DNA of 64,000 bases, taken from contig CM043944.1 in NCBI GenBank assembly GCA_014529385.2, forward strand, positions 70,819,895 to 70,883,894. The letters run 5' to 3'. Below are positions 43,604-53,248 of this stretch, piece by piece. The notes under the pieces are model-generated. The model saw only the letters and a program-made list of their open reading frames with translations. It had not been told where the DNA came from and made no database searches. Numbering within the stretch: the stretch's first letter is position 1; each line of letters opens with the position of its first letter. A program made the position numbers and the translations under genes. Source of the stretch: Adiantum capillus-veneris (Eukaryota; Streptophyta; Polypodiopsida; Polypodiales; Pteridaceae).

Positions 43604-44325
43604 TTGCTCTTTGATATTGATGAAGCTTTCTTGGAAGCAGTTTTTGATCTGCAAAAGATCAAGGTACCCGAGAAACCTTTGGTAGAACAGGAAAAGCTTA
43701 CAGTAGAGACAGTCTTGAAGAACACCTTCCAACAAGTGTCCCTCTATGACATGCTGCAACTAGATGCAAATTTTAGAAGTGACACCCTTGCTGTTATTTA
43801 GCTACTTTACCTCGGAGTAATTCCTAGTGGCGGGCACCTCCCAGTGCAACCATCAGAGTCCTATATGATATCCAATCCCGCTGCTCCACTCACTAATTAT
43901 AAAAGCACTCGCTGACAGTGTCCATGTTGGGTCGGCAATTCTCAGGCGTGATAGTGGATGGTGGATCTGGCATCAACCTGATGCCCGAGTTCACTATGTT
44001 AGCTCTAGGTCTACAGCCTACTCACCCTGCTCCCTTTACAGTTACATTGGCCGACTAGCGGACAGTCTACCCAATGGGCATAGTGGACAATGTGCCTCTG
44101 CAGGTGCAATACTTTATTTTTAACTTGGATTTTGTTGTGGTTTGTCTTCCCCGGGTTGAGGGCGGATTTCCTTTGCTCATTGGAAGACCATGGCTGCAAC
44201 ACAGTAAATCACTTCATGATTGGGGAAACGATGCAATGTGGATACATACTTTTGGCTCCCCAATGCAACCCATTCTCTTAGAAGGAGGTCCCTTGAGAAT
44301 GATCAAAACCCTCACTCGACCCCTA
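43604..44325 (+). pseudogene. Aspartic protease region, copy A
   Basis: The piece 43604-43801 is a linker with AFLEAVFDLQKIKVPEK. At about 43930-44057 the retropepsin reads VDGGSGINLMPEFTMLALGL (DGGS for DSGA). The piece from 44074 continues with VPLQVQYFIFNLDFVVVCLP and LIGRPWLQHSKSLHDWG, the protease end. At about 44325 it meets hAT sequence. No RT follows in any copy. Confidence 0.78.
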
Positions 44326-44329
44326 CTAC

Positions 44330-45595
44330 AAGTCAAGGAAAAGGTCAAGGAGGGTGCCATTCATCCTTTGCTGGGAATTGTAGCTCTAATCCTACCGGAA
44401 GCTCTACTGCTAACATCAGTCGAAGTGAAGCATGGACTGGAGGAGAATTTGCAGCAAGTGATCCTACTTTGCAACAACAGGCATTTGGGAAACAATGGCT
44501 GCTTGAAATCCATCTTAAGTGGACTCAAGCATTTGTTGCATGTGGAATTCCTTTTAATGTCATTCGAAATCCTATCTTCAAAGATGCTTTAACGAGCACG
44601 ACGAAGAAGGGTTTTGTGGTTCTTGATTATAATAAGATGCATACAGAATATTTAGATAAAGTAAAAACAACATCAGAGAATATTTTATAGCGCACAACTC
44701 TTGATTTTGTGCCGGCGTATGGATGCACAATTGCTCTATATGGTTGGACAAATTGCCAGAAGAAACCATTGATTAATGTGATGTTGATTTGTCCAAGAGG
44801 TGCCATCTTTCTTGAAGCGACCGATACATCCTTGAAAGAAAAAACGAGTGGATATCTTGCTGGTGTTTATGAGCATTCGATTAGAAGAGCAAGGGGATCT
44901 AAATATGTGACAGCCATTGTCACAGATAATGCATCTGACTACAAAGCAGCTGGAAAAGCAATTGAAGCAAAGTATCCAGAGATTACATGGGTTCCATGTG
45001 CTGCTCACACTTTAAATTTGCTCTTAAAGGACTTTGGAAAAGTTCCTTGTATTAAGCAAACTCTTTTAGATGCAAATCACTTGGTAAAGTTTATAAGAGA
45101 GCATTCATTTTCTTACGCTTTGTTTAGAACAAAGTCCCCAACAAAAACTTTATAGATTTTTTGTGTGACCCGCTTTGCGACAGCATATTACGTTCTCTCC
45201 ACACTAGCAGGTAAAAGCAGCCCTTGTTGAAACAGTGGCAGATAGAAGATGGGACATTTGGCTTGAATAATATCCCAAGTATGAATCTGCTGCTTCCAAA
45301 TGCTATCAGCTTGTAAACTCTCCTGTTTTTTGGAGAAATGTAGACAAAATAGTTACTGTCACAGAACCTTTCACTCATACGATACGATCAGTGGACAAAG
45401 AAGCCTCTATCTTTGGACCGGTTTACTGGTACATGCATGAAGCCACTCGCAAGTTAAAAGATAGTACATCTTATGCAGGAAAAGAGAAATCCATGATGAT
45501 GACATTTGTCAAAAGATGATGGGAGCAGTTGCATACTCCTTTACATGGAGCAGGTTTTGCCTTGGATCCCAAGTTCCAGATGCACGAGCAATCTT
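44330..45595 (+). pseudogene. hAT transposase catalytic part (hAT copy 3)
   Basis: The first piece ends WTQAFVACGIPFNVIRNPIF. Next, 44709-45155 is DUF659: CTIALYGWTNCQKKPLINVM, VTAIVTDNASDYKAAGKAI and VPCAAHTLNLLLKDFGK. After a frame break, about 45400-45590 reads VYWYMHEATRKLKDS and LHGAGFALDPKFQ, the usual hAT region before the dimerisation domain. The C-terminal dimerisation part is missing. At about 45590 the strand of coding switches. Confidence 0.83.
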
Positions 45596-45880
45596 CAAAC
45601 CGATGTCCCTAGCCATAGATGGAGCCATCATTTTGGGACCTCCCTTTTTATTGCCCTCAAGAATTCTCTTTGCCTTGAGCGCCCACTCGGGAAATTTTTC
45701 AGCAATACCTCTTGGGGGATATTTGCAAGCTGTCACGTTTTCAGGAATTTTGAAAACATGTTCTTTTATCCTGTGATCATTTCCACTAAAATTATGGCCG
45801 CAGGTCTTACACCTCATCTTTGATGTATTCTTCCCACTGACCAATTCATCTACGTAGTTCCACTCGTATCCTTTCACCAT
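45590..45880 (-). pseudogene. hAT BED zinc-finger part, inverted relative to its catalytic part (hAT copy 3)
   Basis: On the minus strand the sequence reads WNYVDELVSGKNTSKMRCKT, then CGHNFSGNDHRIKEHV and a further Cys (VTACKYPP). This is the CxxC...H...C layout of a BED finger. In hAT genes this domain is N-terminal and on the same strand as the catalytic domain; here it is head-to-tail inverted, starting about where the plus-strand catalytic coding ends. The residues after about 45590 are antisense of the catalytic part. Confidence 0.75.
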
Positions 45881-45959
45881 CTTATTCAGATCTGCAAACT
45901 CAAATAGAACTAGTTACTAAAGACACATCTAAAATCGAACTCTAATACCATTTATATTA

Positions 45960-46600
45960 CTCTATTCATTAACATTTTCAACTTCTTTGAATTATAAATA
46001 CCAAAATTAATTTTTTCTCAAGTGTGAGCTTTCACTTTACACTTGAATCATGATAAATATATCGCTTAATCTATCTCAATAACTTCCAAGTGTGAGTAAA
46101 CTCTACACAAAGCAAGATATCTTTAAAAGACCTATCTAAATTACCTCCAAGTGTGAGTGTAACTCTACACTCTACACATGGCAAGCAATCAAAATTCACT
46201 ACTCTCTAAATCTCTTCTAGGTGTGAGAATACCTCTACACAAAGAGAGAGATTATTATTGAATCTACCTAAATTGTCTGTAGTGAAAGTATTACTTTACA
46301 CATGACAGTCAATCATTAGATAAATCTAATGTAAGTTACTTCCAGGTGTGAACATAGTTCAACACACAACAAGTAACTCTTAACTTTAACGATTTAACTA
46401 AAGTTACTTCTAAGTGTGAACATAGCTCAACACAAAGCAAATAACTGCTAACTTTAACTACCTTGAATCACCTCCAAGTGTGAGTTTCCTCTACACAGGG
46501 CAAGTAATCATTAACTATCTTACTTAATTTACCTCTCAGTGTAAGATATACTTCACACAGAGCAGGTAACTCAAAACTCTAAAGCCTAAAAAAATAAATG
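45960..46600. repeat. Degenerate AAGTGTGAG...CTACAC tandem repeats
   Basis: Nine or so units of about 65-75 bp on the theme TTACCTCCAAGTGTGAG, ACTCTACACAAAGCAAGTAA. Arms such as GTTACTT and AAGTAAC are inverse, so units can fold. They lie upstream of the BED piece, where subterminal transposase-binding repeats of hAT elements occur. Confidence 0.75.
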
Positions 46601-46765
46601 TATCAAGCTCTAAATTTTCACTAGAAAAAATATGGCTAAATTTAAACTAGCATTTTTATATTTTTCTTCGTGTTGTAAGGCTCACCTATAGGTGAGATGA
46701 GAGAAGAGAGATCGATGGAATGAGCAAAACAGTCCGTTTTAACGTATGTAAACAAATTTATTTCG

Positions 46766-46970
46766 ATCTAATCAATATTTTGATCGAAGTACTATTTTGA
46801 TCGAAGTACTATTTTGATCGAACTAATATTTCGATCGAATTGCTGAGAAATTATACGATACGGTGTTTTTGCTGAGTTGGCACCATATAATACGGCCGAA
46901 TAAAGATAGGTGTCGTACGCTCGTTTAAGGCGTATTATACGTACATCGTATAACGTACGATGCAACTTAG
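46766..46970. repeat. TTGATCGAAGTACTATT repeats and probable hAT terminus
   Basis: A 17-bp unit repeats between about 46780 and 46845, followed by a segment rich in short CGTATNATACG-type palindromes (46850-46965). At about 46968 the sequence switches to gag copy B, marking the outer end of hAT copy 3. Confidence 0.6.
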
Positions 46971-48407
46971 GTGCTCTGCATACCTTGCATAGGAGGCGCT
47001 ATCAGCAAACGTGGCATATGGTGTGGATGGCCACAGGGAGAAACCATGTTGGATGCAGGTGCTGTCCCTTGTTGAAGAGTAGGACCAAGACTTTGTTGTA
47101 TTTGTTGCAATCCCTTGAGGTAGTAACAGTCCTTGTCCTCATGTCTAGACTTTTCACAGAAGTGGCAGTAAACCCGAAGGGGACATTCCTGTGGAGGGTG
47201 CCCTGGAGAGCGGCATGAGCTACACCAAACCATAGCCTTAGTCTCCTACTAAGACTTGAGCTCTTCTAGCTCGCGCTTGATCTGTTCCAATGCCTCTTGA
47301 TGTGGAGGCTTCTCCTGTCTAAGAGAGAAGGACCTCTCCTCTTGAAGAGCTCTAAAACCAAAGGACTTCCAGGTCCCAGTCCATCCGCCCAACCTCCCTT
47401 TAATAGGCTCCTAGCCACTTTCGGACCCCTTCCCACTGGCAGCCGGCCCTTGGCCGAGTCCGTGACCCCTTGGTTGGCCCTTGGCCTGACAATGGCTGTA
47501 ACTTTAGGGCTTCTAGTTCCCTGCGTAAAGAAGTTAGCGGATCAGAAAGACTTTCCGAAAACACTGAGGGGGTCTCTACCTGAGGGGAGTTAGTGAACAG
47601 CTTCCTAGCTCTCTCTATCCTAGTAGCAACCGTGACAAACTCCTCCAGAGTGGTCTCGGGTCGGAGACTCTCTCGGAGTTTTTGCTGAGAAGTTTTGGGA
47701 AGAGCCTTCTCCACCCATTCTTAACCATAAATTCACCGGGTTGTTGGGGAAGCTTGGCAACCAGAGACTTGGTTTTAGTCATGAGTTCTGCAAAAGTCTC
47801 CTCTGGCTGGAGCACCATGTTAGCTAACTCATCCAACACCTTTTCCTGGTAGTCACCTGGCCTGAATGATGCACAGATATGTTGTCTTAAAGCTGCCCAA
47901 GTGGCAAAATGGTTCTTTGCAAACTGACTGTACCATTTATCTGCTAAGCCATCTAAGGTAGATGGAAAGAGTACCAAATAAGCATCTTCCCTGTTAAGAC
48001 CACGACCTCTATAGAGAGATACAAACCTCCTTGCATGGTCGTCTGCATCTTCTGAGGAGATCCCTTGAAGGTAGGAAACTTGATGTTTACCTTGGCCAAC
48101 ACACTGGTCAACGCATCCATGGCCTCTTGCTCAGGAGCCTGTTGCTCAATTGCTTGCTTAACAAAATGGGAGATAGCTTCAGTGGGGAAGGTGACCTAGA
48201 AGATGTATAACTTGATGGAGGAATGGATGAGGCTGTATGTGGAGGGATGGGTGATGAGTTTGGTGGACTTCTACTAGGTGCCAAGGGTTGACGCCTTCTG
48301 TTGTAGTACTTCAGAGGACTTAGTAGTGTGCTTTGACGCTCAAATGACCGCCTTGTATGTGTCATGCAGCGACCACAAATCCAACCAAGCTTTGGGCAAG
48401 AAGACAT
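46970..48407 (-). pseudogene. Gag with zinc knuckles, copy B
   Basis: Minus-strand copy of the copy-A gag. The piece 48407-48108 has the serine/proline-rich N-terminus. The piece 47977-47615 has MVLFPSTLDGLADKWYSQFA and SFRPGDYQEKVLDELANMVL. The piece 47714-47400 is a linker. The piece 47233-46967 has CSSCRSPGHPPQEC and CHFCEKSRHEDKDC. It ends at the hAT junction, so the last two knuckles and protease are absent. An extra GC-rich stretch near 47370-47500 is not in copy A. Confidence 0.78.
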
Positions 48408-48469
48408 TTGACTGCTTTAACTGATGAAGACAGGTCTAGACTCTACTAGACCAACATCTACTAGACCAG

Positions 48470-48700
48470 CAAGTGACTAGACCCCGGCTGGACTAGGGAC
48501 GAGGAGGGCTGGACCAGGGACGACCAGGGACGAGGAGGGACTAGACCAGGGACGAGAAAGGACTAGACCAGGAACGAGGAAGGACTAGACCAGGGACGAG
48601 GACAAGAGAGGACCAGACCAGGAAGGACTAGACCAAGGACAAGGAAGGCCTATATCAAGACCAGGACGACAGAGGACTAGACCATCAGGTTACACTGTGC
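48470..48700. repeat. GGACTAGACCAGGGACGAGGA minisatellite
   Basis: About eight units of 20-30 bp in the leader of copy B. This is the inverted, expanded counterpart of 41570-41720. Confidence 0.88.
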
Positions 48701-48798
48701 AAGGCAAAGTAGGTGAAACCAACTAGCTTCGCGATTTGTCTCAACAGAGAGTGAGACTTTAGTTGAGGTCCCACCGTGATCGCCAAGACGAGAGCACC

Positions 48799-49345
48799 TG
48801 TAGCGCAGATAGTGTGTCGTGCTCTATAGAGTGGGTTCTCCTCAGTGCAATGTGCATGACAATATCACTCAAAACAGACTGAAAACAGGAAACAATAGAC
48901 AACAACTGAGCTCACAAAGACACAACAGTAGTAGTAGACCACAACAAATGACTTGACTATCTCAAAGAACTGATACAGACTCTGGCATGGCAGCACTCTC
49001 AGCTCCACCCCAGGACTCTCAGGTACAATGGGGTGTCGAGGCTTAGATGTGTAGGGATGGTGGCGTGCTATGTGTATTGATTCACTACTCTAGATGACGA
49101 CACTGGACCATATATCTAGAAGATGATCTCTATGACCCAACAACTACTACTCATGTCCCACCATAAAGAGCCACGAACGGCTCATAAATGTCACCCATCT
49201 AAGTCTATCTCCAAACTGAGTGGTGATGGTGACCTGGCCACGATGTCCTCTAGAACCACCATCGTATCCCTGCCACGTGTCGTTGTCCAGCCCAGAGAGT
49301 CCGTGTAGTTGGAACTAGACAAGACCAACTTGGTTTTAGGGGCGA
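48799..49345 (-). repeat. LTR of copy B (inverted)
   Basis: It starts TGTAGCGCAG at 48799 (the CA end on the minus strand is CGCTACA). It matches LTR A through GTACAATGGGGTG and TATATCTAGAAGATGATC. It fades into the G-rich array near 49345. Confidence 0.75.
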
Positions 49346-49740
49346 GTAGGGGGAGGGCAAGGGCGAGGGCAAGTGAGGGGGGGCTAGGGGTGAGGGTTGG
49401 TGCGGGGGAGGGACTAGGGGCAAGAGCTGGTGAGAGGGGGCGAGGGGGAGGGACTAGGGGCGAGGGGTGGTGCGGGAGACTAGGGAGAGGGGTGGTGAGG
49501 GGGACTAGGGGCAAGGGGGGTAGGGACGAGGGCTGGTGAGGGGGAGGGACTAGGGCAAGGGGTGGGTAGGGGGGCGAGAGGGTGTGAGGGGGAGGGTAGT
49601 GGCGAGAGCTGGTGAGGGGGGCGAGGGGGAGGGACGAGGGGGTGTGAGGGGAGGGTAGGACCGAGGGCAAGGGAGGGGGTAGGTAGTACGAGGGGTGAGT
49701 AGGGGGTAGGAGGGTGAGTAGGGACAGGGTTGAGCTGGTT
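49336..49740. repeat. Strand-asymmetric G-rich minisatellite
   Basis: About 400 bp of units such as GGGGCGAGGGGGAGGGACTAG and GGTGCGGGGG, nearly without C on the plus strand. It produces proline-rich false ORFs on the minus strand. It has many G3+ runs and hence G-quadruplex potential. Confidence 0.92.
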
Positions 49741-50110
49741 ATGCAGGGTGTGAGTTGGTACGTAGCAGAGTCCCCTTAATGCCACAACTGGTGTGAACCC
49801 AAAGGATGTGGGCATTCTGATTGTGTGGAGGGTCAAGGGGATAGGGGTAGATAGGGGCAAGTATGGAGCAGACAGCTATCATGAACAAGACAGCTATCGT
49901 GATCTTGGAATTCAACAAGCAGGACGAGCTCTATGAAGGGAGTTTGCTAGACGCAGAGGAGAGCTTTGTTCTGGTCGGAGAAGCAGACACCAAAGGGGTT
50001 GATGTTTGAGGGGTGGTGAACTCTTGTAGAGGAGATTTCTTCCCACTTCTATGCTTCTTTATAGGCTCATAAAATTCAAAGTCTTTCACCAAGAGCGCGT
50101 CATGAGTAGC
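49741..50110 (-). other. Region downstream of protease in copy C
   Basis: No recognisable gene. On the minus strand this follows the copy-C protease linker; no RT motif is seen, supporting a gag-protease-only element. Confidence 0.4.
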
Positions 50111-51090
50111 TTATGTGACCTTCAACTTTTGAGCTGGCTCATTAGGTTTAGTGACTTTGGAAACATTTGAAGAGGGTGTACCTTCAGGCAAAGAGTGAAT
50201 AGAGACTCCATAACAAGGCATAGATTTGGTAGCCTCCGACCACTCCAGCAGATCTTCGTCTGACCCTTCAGGTGTAGTAGGTTGTTCTTGTTCAGGGTTG
50301 GTTTCCATTGACAAAGAAACTTGTTGCACCACGGGATCCATACCTCCTTCTAAGAGAATGGGTTGCATTGGGGAGCGAGAAGTCTATATCCACATTGCAT
50401 CGTTTCCCCAATCATGAAGTGCTTTAGTGTGTCACAGCCATGGTCTTCCAATGAGAAAAGTAAATCCGCCCTCAACCTGGGGAAGACGAACCACAACAAA
50501 ATCCAAGTTAAAAACAAAGTCTTGTACCTGCAGAGGCACATTGTCCACTATGCCCACTAGGTAGCGTGTCCACTAGTCGGCCAATGTAACTGTAAAGGGA
50601 GCAGGGTGAGTAGGCTGTAGACCTAGAGCTAACATAGTGAACTCCGGCATCAGGTTGATGCTAGATCCACCATCCACTATCAATCCTAAGAATTGCCGAC
50701 CCAACACGGACACTGTCAGGCGATGGCTTCTATAGTCAATGAGTGGAGCAGTGGGATTGGATATCATATAGGACTCTGATGGTCGCACTGGGAGGTCTCG
50801 CCACTAGGACTTACTCCGGGGTAAAGTGACTAAATAACAGCAAGGGTGTCACTTCTAAAATTCGCATCTAGTCGCAGCATGTCATAGAGGGACACTTGTT
50901 GGAAGGTGTTCTTCAAGACTGTCTCTACTGTAAGCTTTTCGTGTTCTACAAGTGGTTTCTCGGGTACCTTGATCTTTTGTAAATTGGAAACTGCTTCCAA
51001 GAAAGCTTCATCAATATCGGAGAGCATAGATTTGGATTCTTTCATGGAACTGGGGGATGGCTTGTTCACAGCTGAAGGCAGGGTATCCAT
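50111..51090 (-). pseudogene. Aspartic protease region, copy C
   Basis: The piece 51090-50830 has AFLEAVSNLQKIKVPEKPLV. The piece 50788-50573 has the retropepsin LGLIVDGGSSINLMPEFTML (DGGS). The piece 50541-50350 has TLFLTWILLWFVF and SLEDHGCDTLKHF in a shifted frame. The piece 50368-50111 is an acidic tail. It runs parallel to copy A without the hAT insertion, so it shows what follows the protease. Stops at several places. Confidence 0.8.
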
Positions 51091-51258
51091 TGGTGTGAGA
51101 ATATGTGGGGAGTTGAACTTGTTGGAATGCTAAGACCGAGAGCAGCTCTCTGGGCCCGGGTGAGGACGCCCGATGGCTCCTCTGCCAACTGCGGTGGCTT
51201 ATTTTTAGGGATAACCACCTGGGTAGAAGGGGGCGGCTGAGAAACGGTGCTACTGCTA

Positions 51259-52800
51259 TCAAATTGAGCTTGGGAAAGACAACTCATTTTGGCTCTGACT
51301 TGGGTTCGAAGCCACGGATGCACGAATTTTAGGGCAATCCTTACTGTAGTGATCCTTCATTTCGGGGCAATGACAGCAAGGAGGGGACCCTTTTGGCAGG
51401 GAGCATTTGCTTTGGTAATGCCCATATTCCCCGCATCTGTAGCACAAAATGGGCCGATTCAAAGGGTGAGGTGGTCCTTGCTCCTGGTGCATTGAGTTGG
51501 AGGTGGAGGCATAGAAGCTTTGAGGTGATGAGGGAGCATGGGTATGATAAAAGCTCTGAGAGGGAAAAGTGCTCTACATACCTTGCATAGGAGGGGCTGT
51601 CAGCAAAGGTGGCATATGGTGTGGATGGCCACGGGGAGAAACCATGTTGGATGCAGGTGTTGGCCCTTGTTGAAGAGAAGGACCAAGAATTTGTTGTATT
51701 TGTCACAATCCCTTGAGGTAATAGCAGTCCTTGTCCTCATGCCCAGACTTTTGCAGTAGTGGCAATAAGCCCGAAGGGGACAGTCATGTGGAGGGTGTCC
51801 TGGAGAGCGACATGAGCCGCACCATACCATAGACTTAGTCTCTTGCTGAGACCGAAGCTCTTCTAGATCCCTCTTGATTTGATCCAAAGCCTCGTGATGT
51901 GAGGCCTTCTCCTGTCTGAGAGAGATCGATTTCTCATCTTGAAGAGCTCGATGCAGCTTAAGGGCTTTCAATTCCTGCGTAAAGAAGTTAACAGATCAGA
52001 AGGACTTTCCAAAAACACTGAAGGGGTCTCTATGTGAGGAGCGTTGGTGAACAACTTCCTAGCCCCCTCTATCCTAGTAGCAGCTGCGATGAAGTCTTCC
52101 AGAGTGGCGTCGGGTTGGAGATTCTCTCGGAGTTTTTGCTGAGAAGTTTTGAGAAGCGCCTTCTCCACCCAATTCTTAACCATAATTTCACCGGGTTTCT
52201 GGGGAAGCTTGGAAACCAGAGACTTGGTTTTAGTCATAAGGTCTGCAAAAGTCTCCTCTGGCTGGAGCACCATGTTGGCCAACTCATCCAAAACCTTCTC
52301 CTGGTTTTCACCTGGCCTGAATGTTGCACAGAACTGTTGTCTTAAGGCTACCCAAGTTTCAAAATGGTCCTCTGCAAACTGGCTATACCATTTGTCTGGT
52401 CTGCTAATCCATCCAAGGTAGATGGAAAGAGTACCAAATAAGCATCTTCTCTATTAAGACCGCGACCCCTACAGAGAGATACAAACCTCCTTGCATGGTC
52501 GTTAGCATCTTCTGAAGAGAGTCCTTTGAAGGTAGGGAACTTGATGTTTACCTTGGCCAAAACACTAGCCAACGGCTCCATGGCCCCTTGCTCAAGAGCC
52601 CGTTTCTCAATAGCCTGTTGTAGCATAATAGAAGAGAGCTTTACTGGAGAAGGTGATCTAGAAGATGTGGAACTGGATGGAGGAATGGGAGATGTATTGT
52701 GTGGAGGTATGGATGATGAGGTTGATGGACTTCTACTAGGTACAAAGGGTCATCTTCTGTTGTAGTACTTCAGAGGACTCAGTAGTGCACTTTGACGCCT
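51259..52800 (-). pseudogene. Gag with zinc knuckles, copy C
   Basis: The N-terminal piece 52626-52348 (VLAKVNIKFPTFKGLSSEDA, YLVLFPSTLDGLAD) is followed by 52291-51968 (DELANMVLQPEETFADLMTK, FIAAATRIEGARKLF). Next is 51971-51600 with CGSCRSPGHPPHDC and a decayed second knuckle. Then 51492-51259 has CYRCGEYGHYQSKC and CHCPEMKDHYSKDC, where CHHC has lost spacing or a residue. Coding starts upstream near 52800. It is the most complete gag of the three. Confidence 0.82.
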
Positions 52801-52834
52801 CGATTGACCGCCTTGTATGTGTCATTTTGGCGAT

Positions 52835-53243
52835 ATACGTATGGGTAGCAGTTGTTCGGTCATCGGATCATCTTCTAGATATATGGTCCAACGTAGTCAT
52901 CTAGAGTGAGTCGATACACATAGCACGTCTCCACCATCCCTGCACATCTGAGCCTCGACGCCCCATTACACAGCACGTCTCCACCATCCTTGCACATCTG
53001 AGCCTTGACACCCCATTGTACCTGAGAGTCCTGGGTTGGAGCTGAGAGTGTTGCCACGCCAGAGTCTGTATCAGTTCTTTGAGATGTTGAGTCATTTGTT
53101 GTGGTCTACTGCTGCTGTGTGTCTCTGTGAGCTCAGTTGTTGTCTATTGTTTCCTATTTTCAGTTTGTTTTGAGTGAGATTGTCACGCACATTGCACTGA
53201 GGAGCACCCATTGTATAGAGCACGACACACTATCTGCACTACA
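52835..53243 (+). repeat. 3' LTR of element X (5'-truncated, 409 bp)
   Basis: It corresponds to the last ~358 bp of LTR A in the same orientation and ends TCTGCACTACA next to ATTGC. It includes an extra 50-bp tandem duplication (units starting CACGTCTCCACCATCC at 52924 and 52974). The preceding TCATTTTGGCGAT (52824-52836) is a copy of the leader at 41461-41473. Confidence 0.78.
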
Positions 53244-53248
53244 ATTGC
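53244..53248. repeat. Target-site duplication ATTGC (right)
   Basis: The exact pair of 40866-40870. Confidence 0.8.

Larger units (their letters stand above)
40871..53243 (+). mobile_element. 12.4-kb composite retroelement block inserted in gag of element E
   Basis: Bounded by ATTGC duplications. The left edge is a plus-strand LTR (40871-41453) and the right edge a truncated LTR in the same orientation (52835-53243), so the frame is one LTR element X. Inside lie gag-protease copy A (plus), a rearranged hAT (44330-46970), copy B (minus, with its own LTR) and copy C (minus). None of the three copies has RT or integrase. Host codons of element E on both sides confirm the edges. Confidence 0.8.

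Noticed and set aside
49191-49860. Proline-rich ORFs of 126-159 residues, resembling an extensin
   Set aside because: They are antisense of the G-rich minisatellite and have no signal peptide or SPPPP/Tyr pattern.
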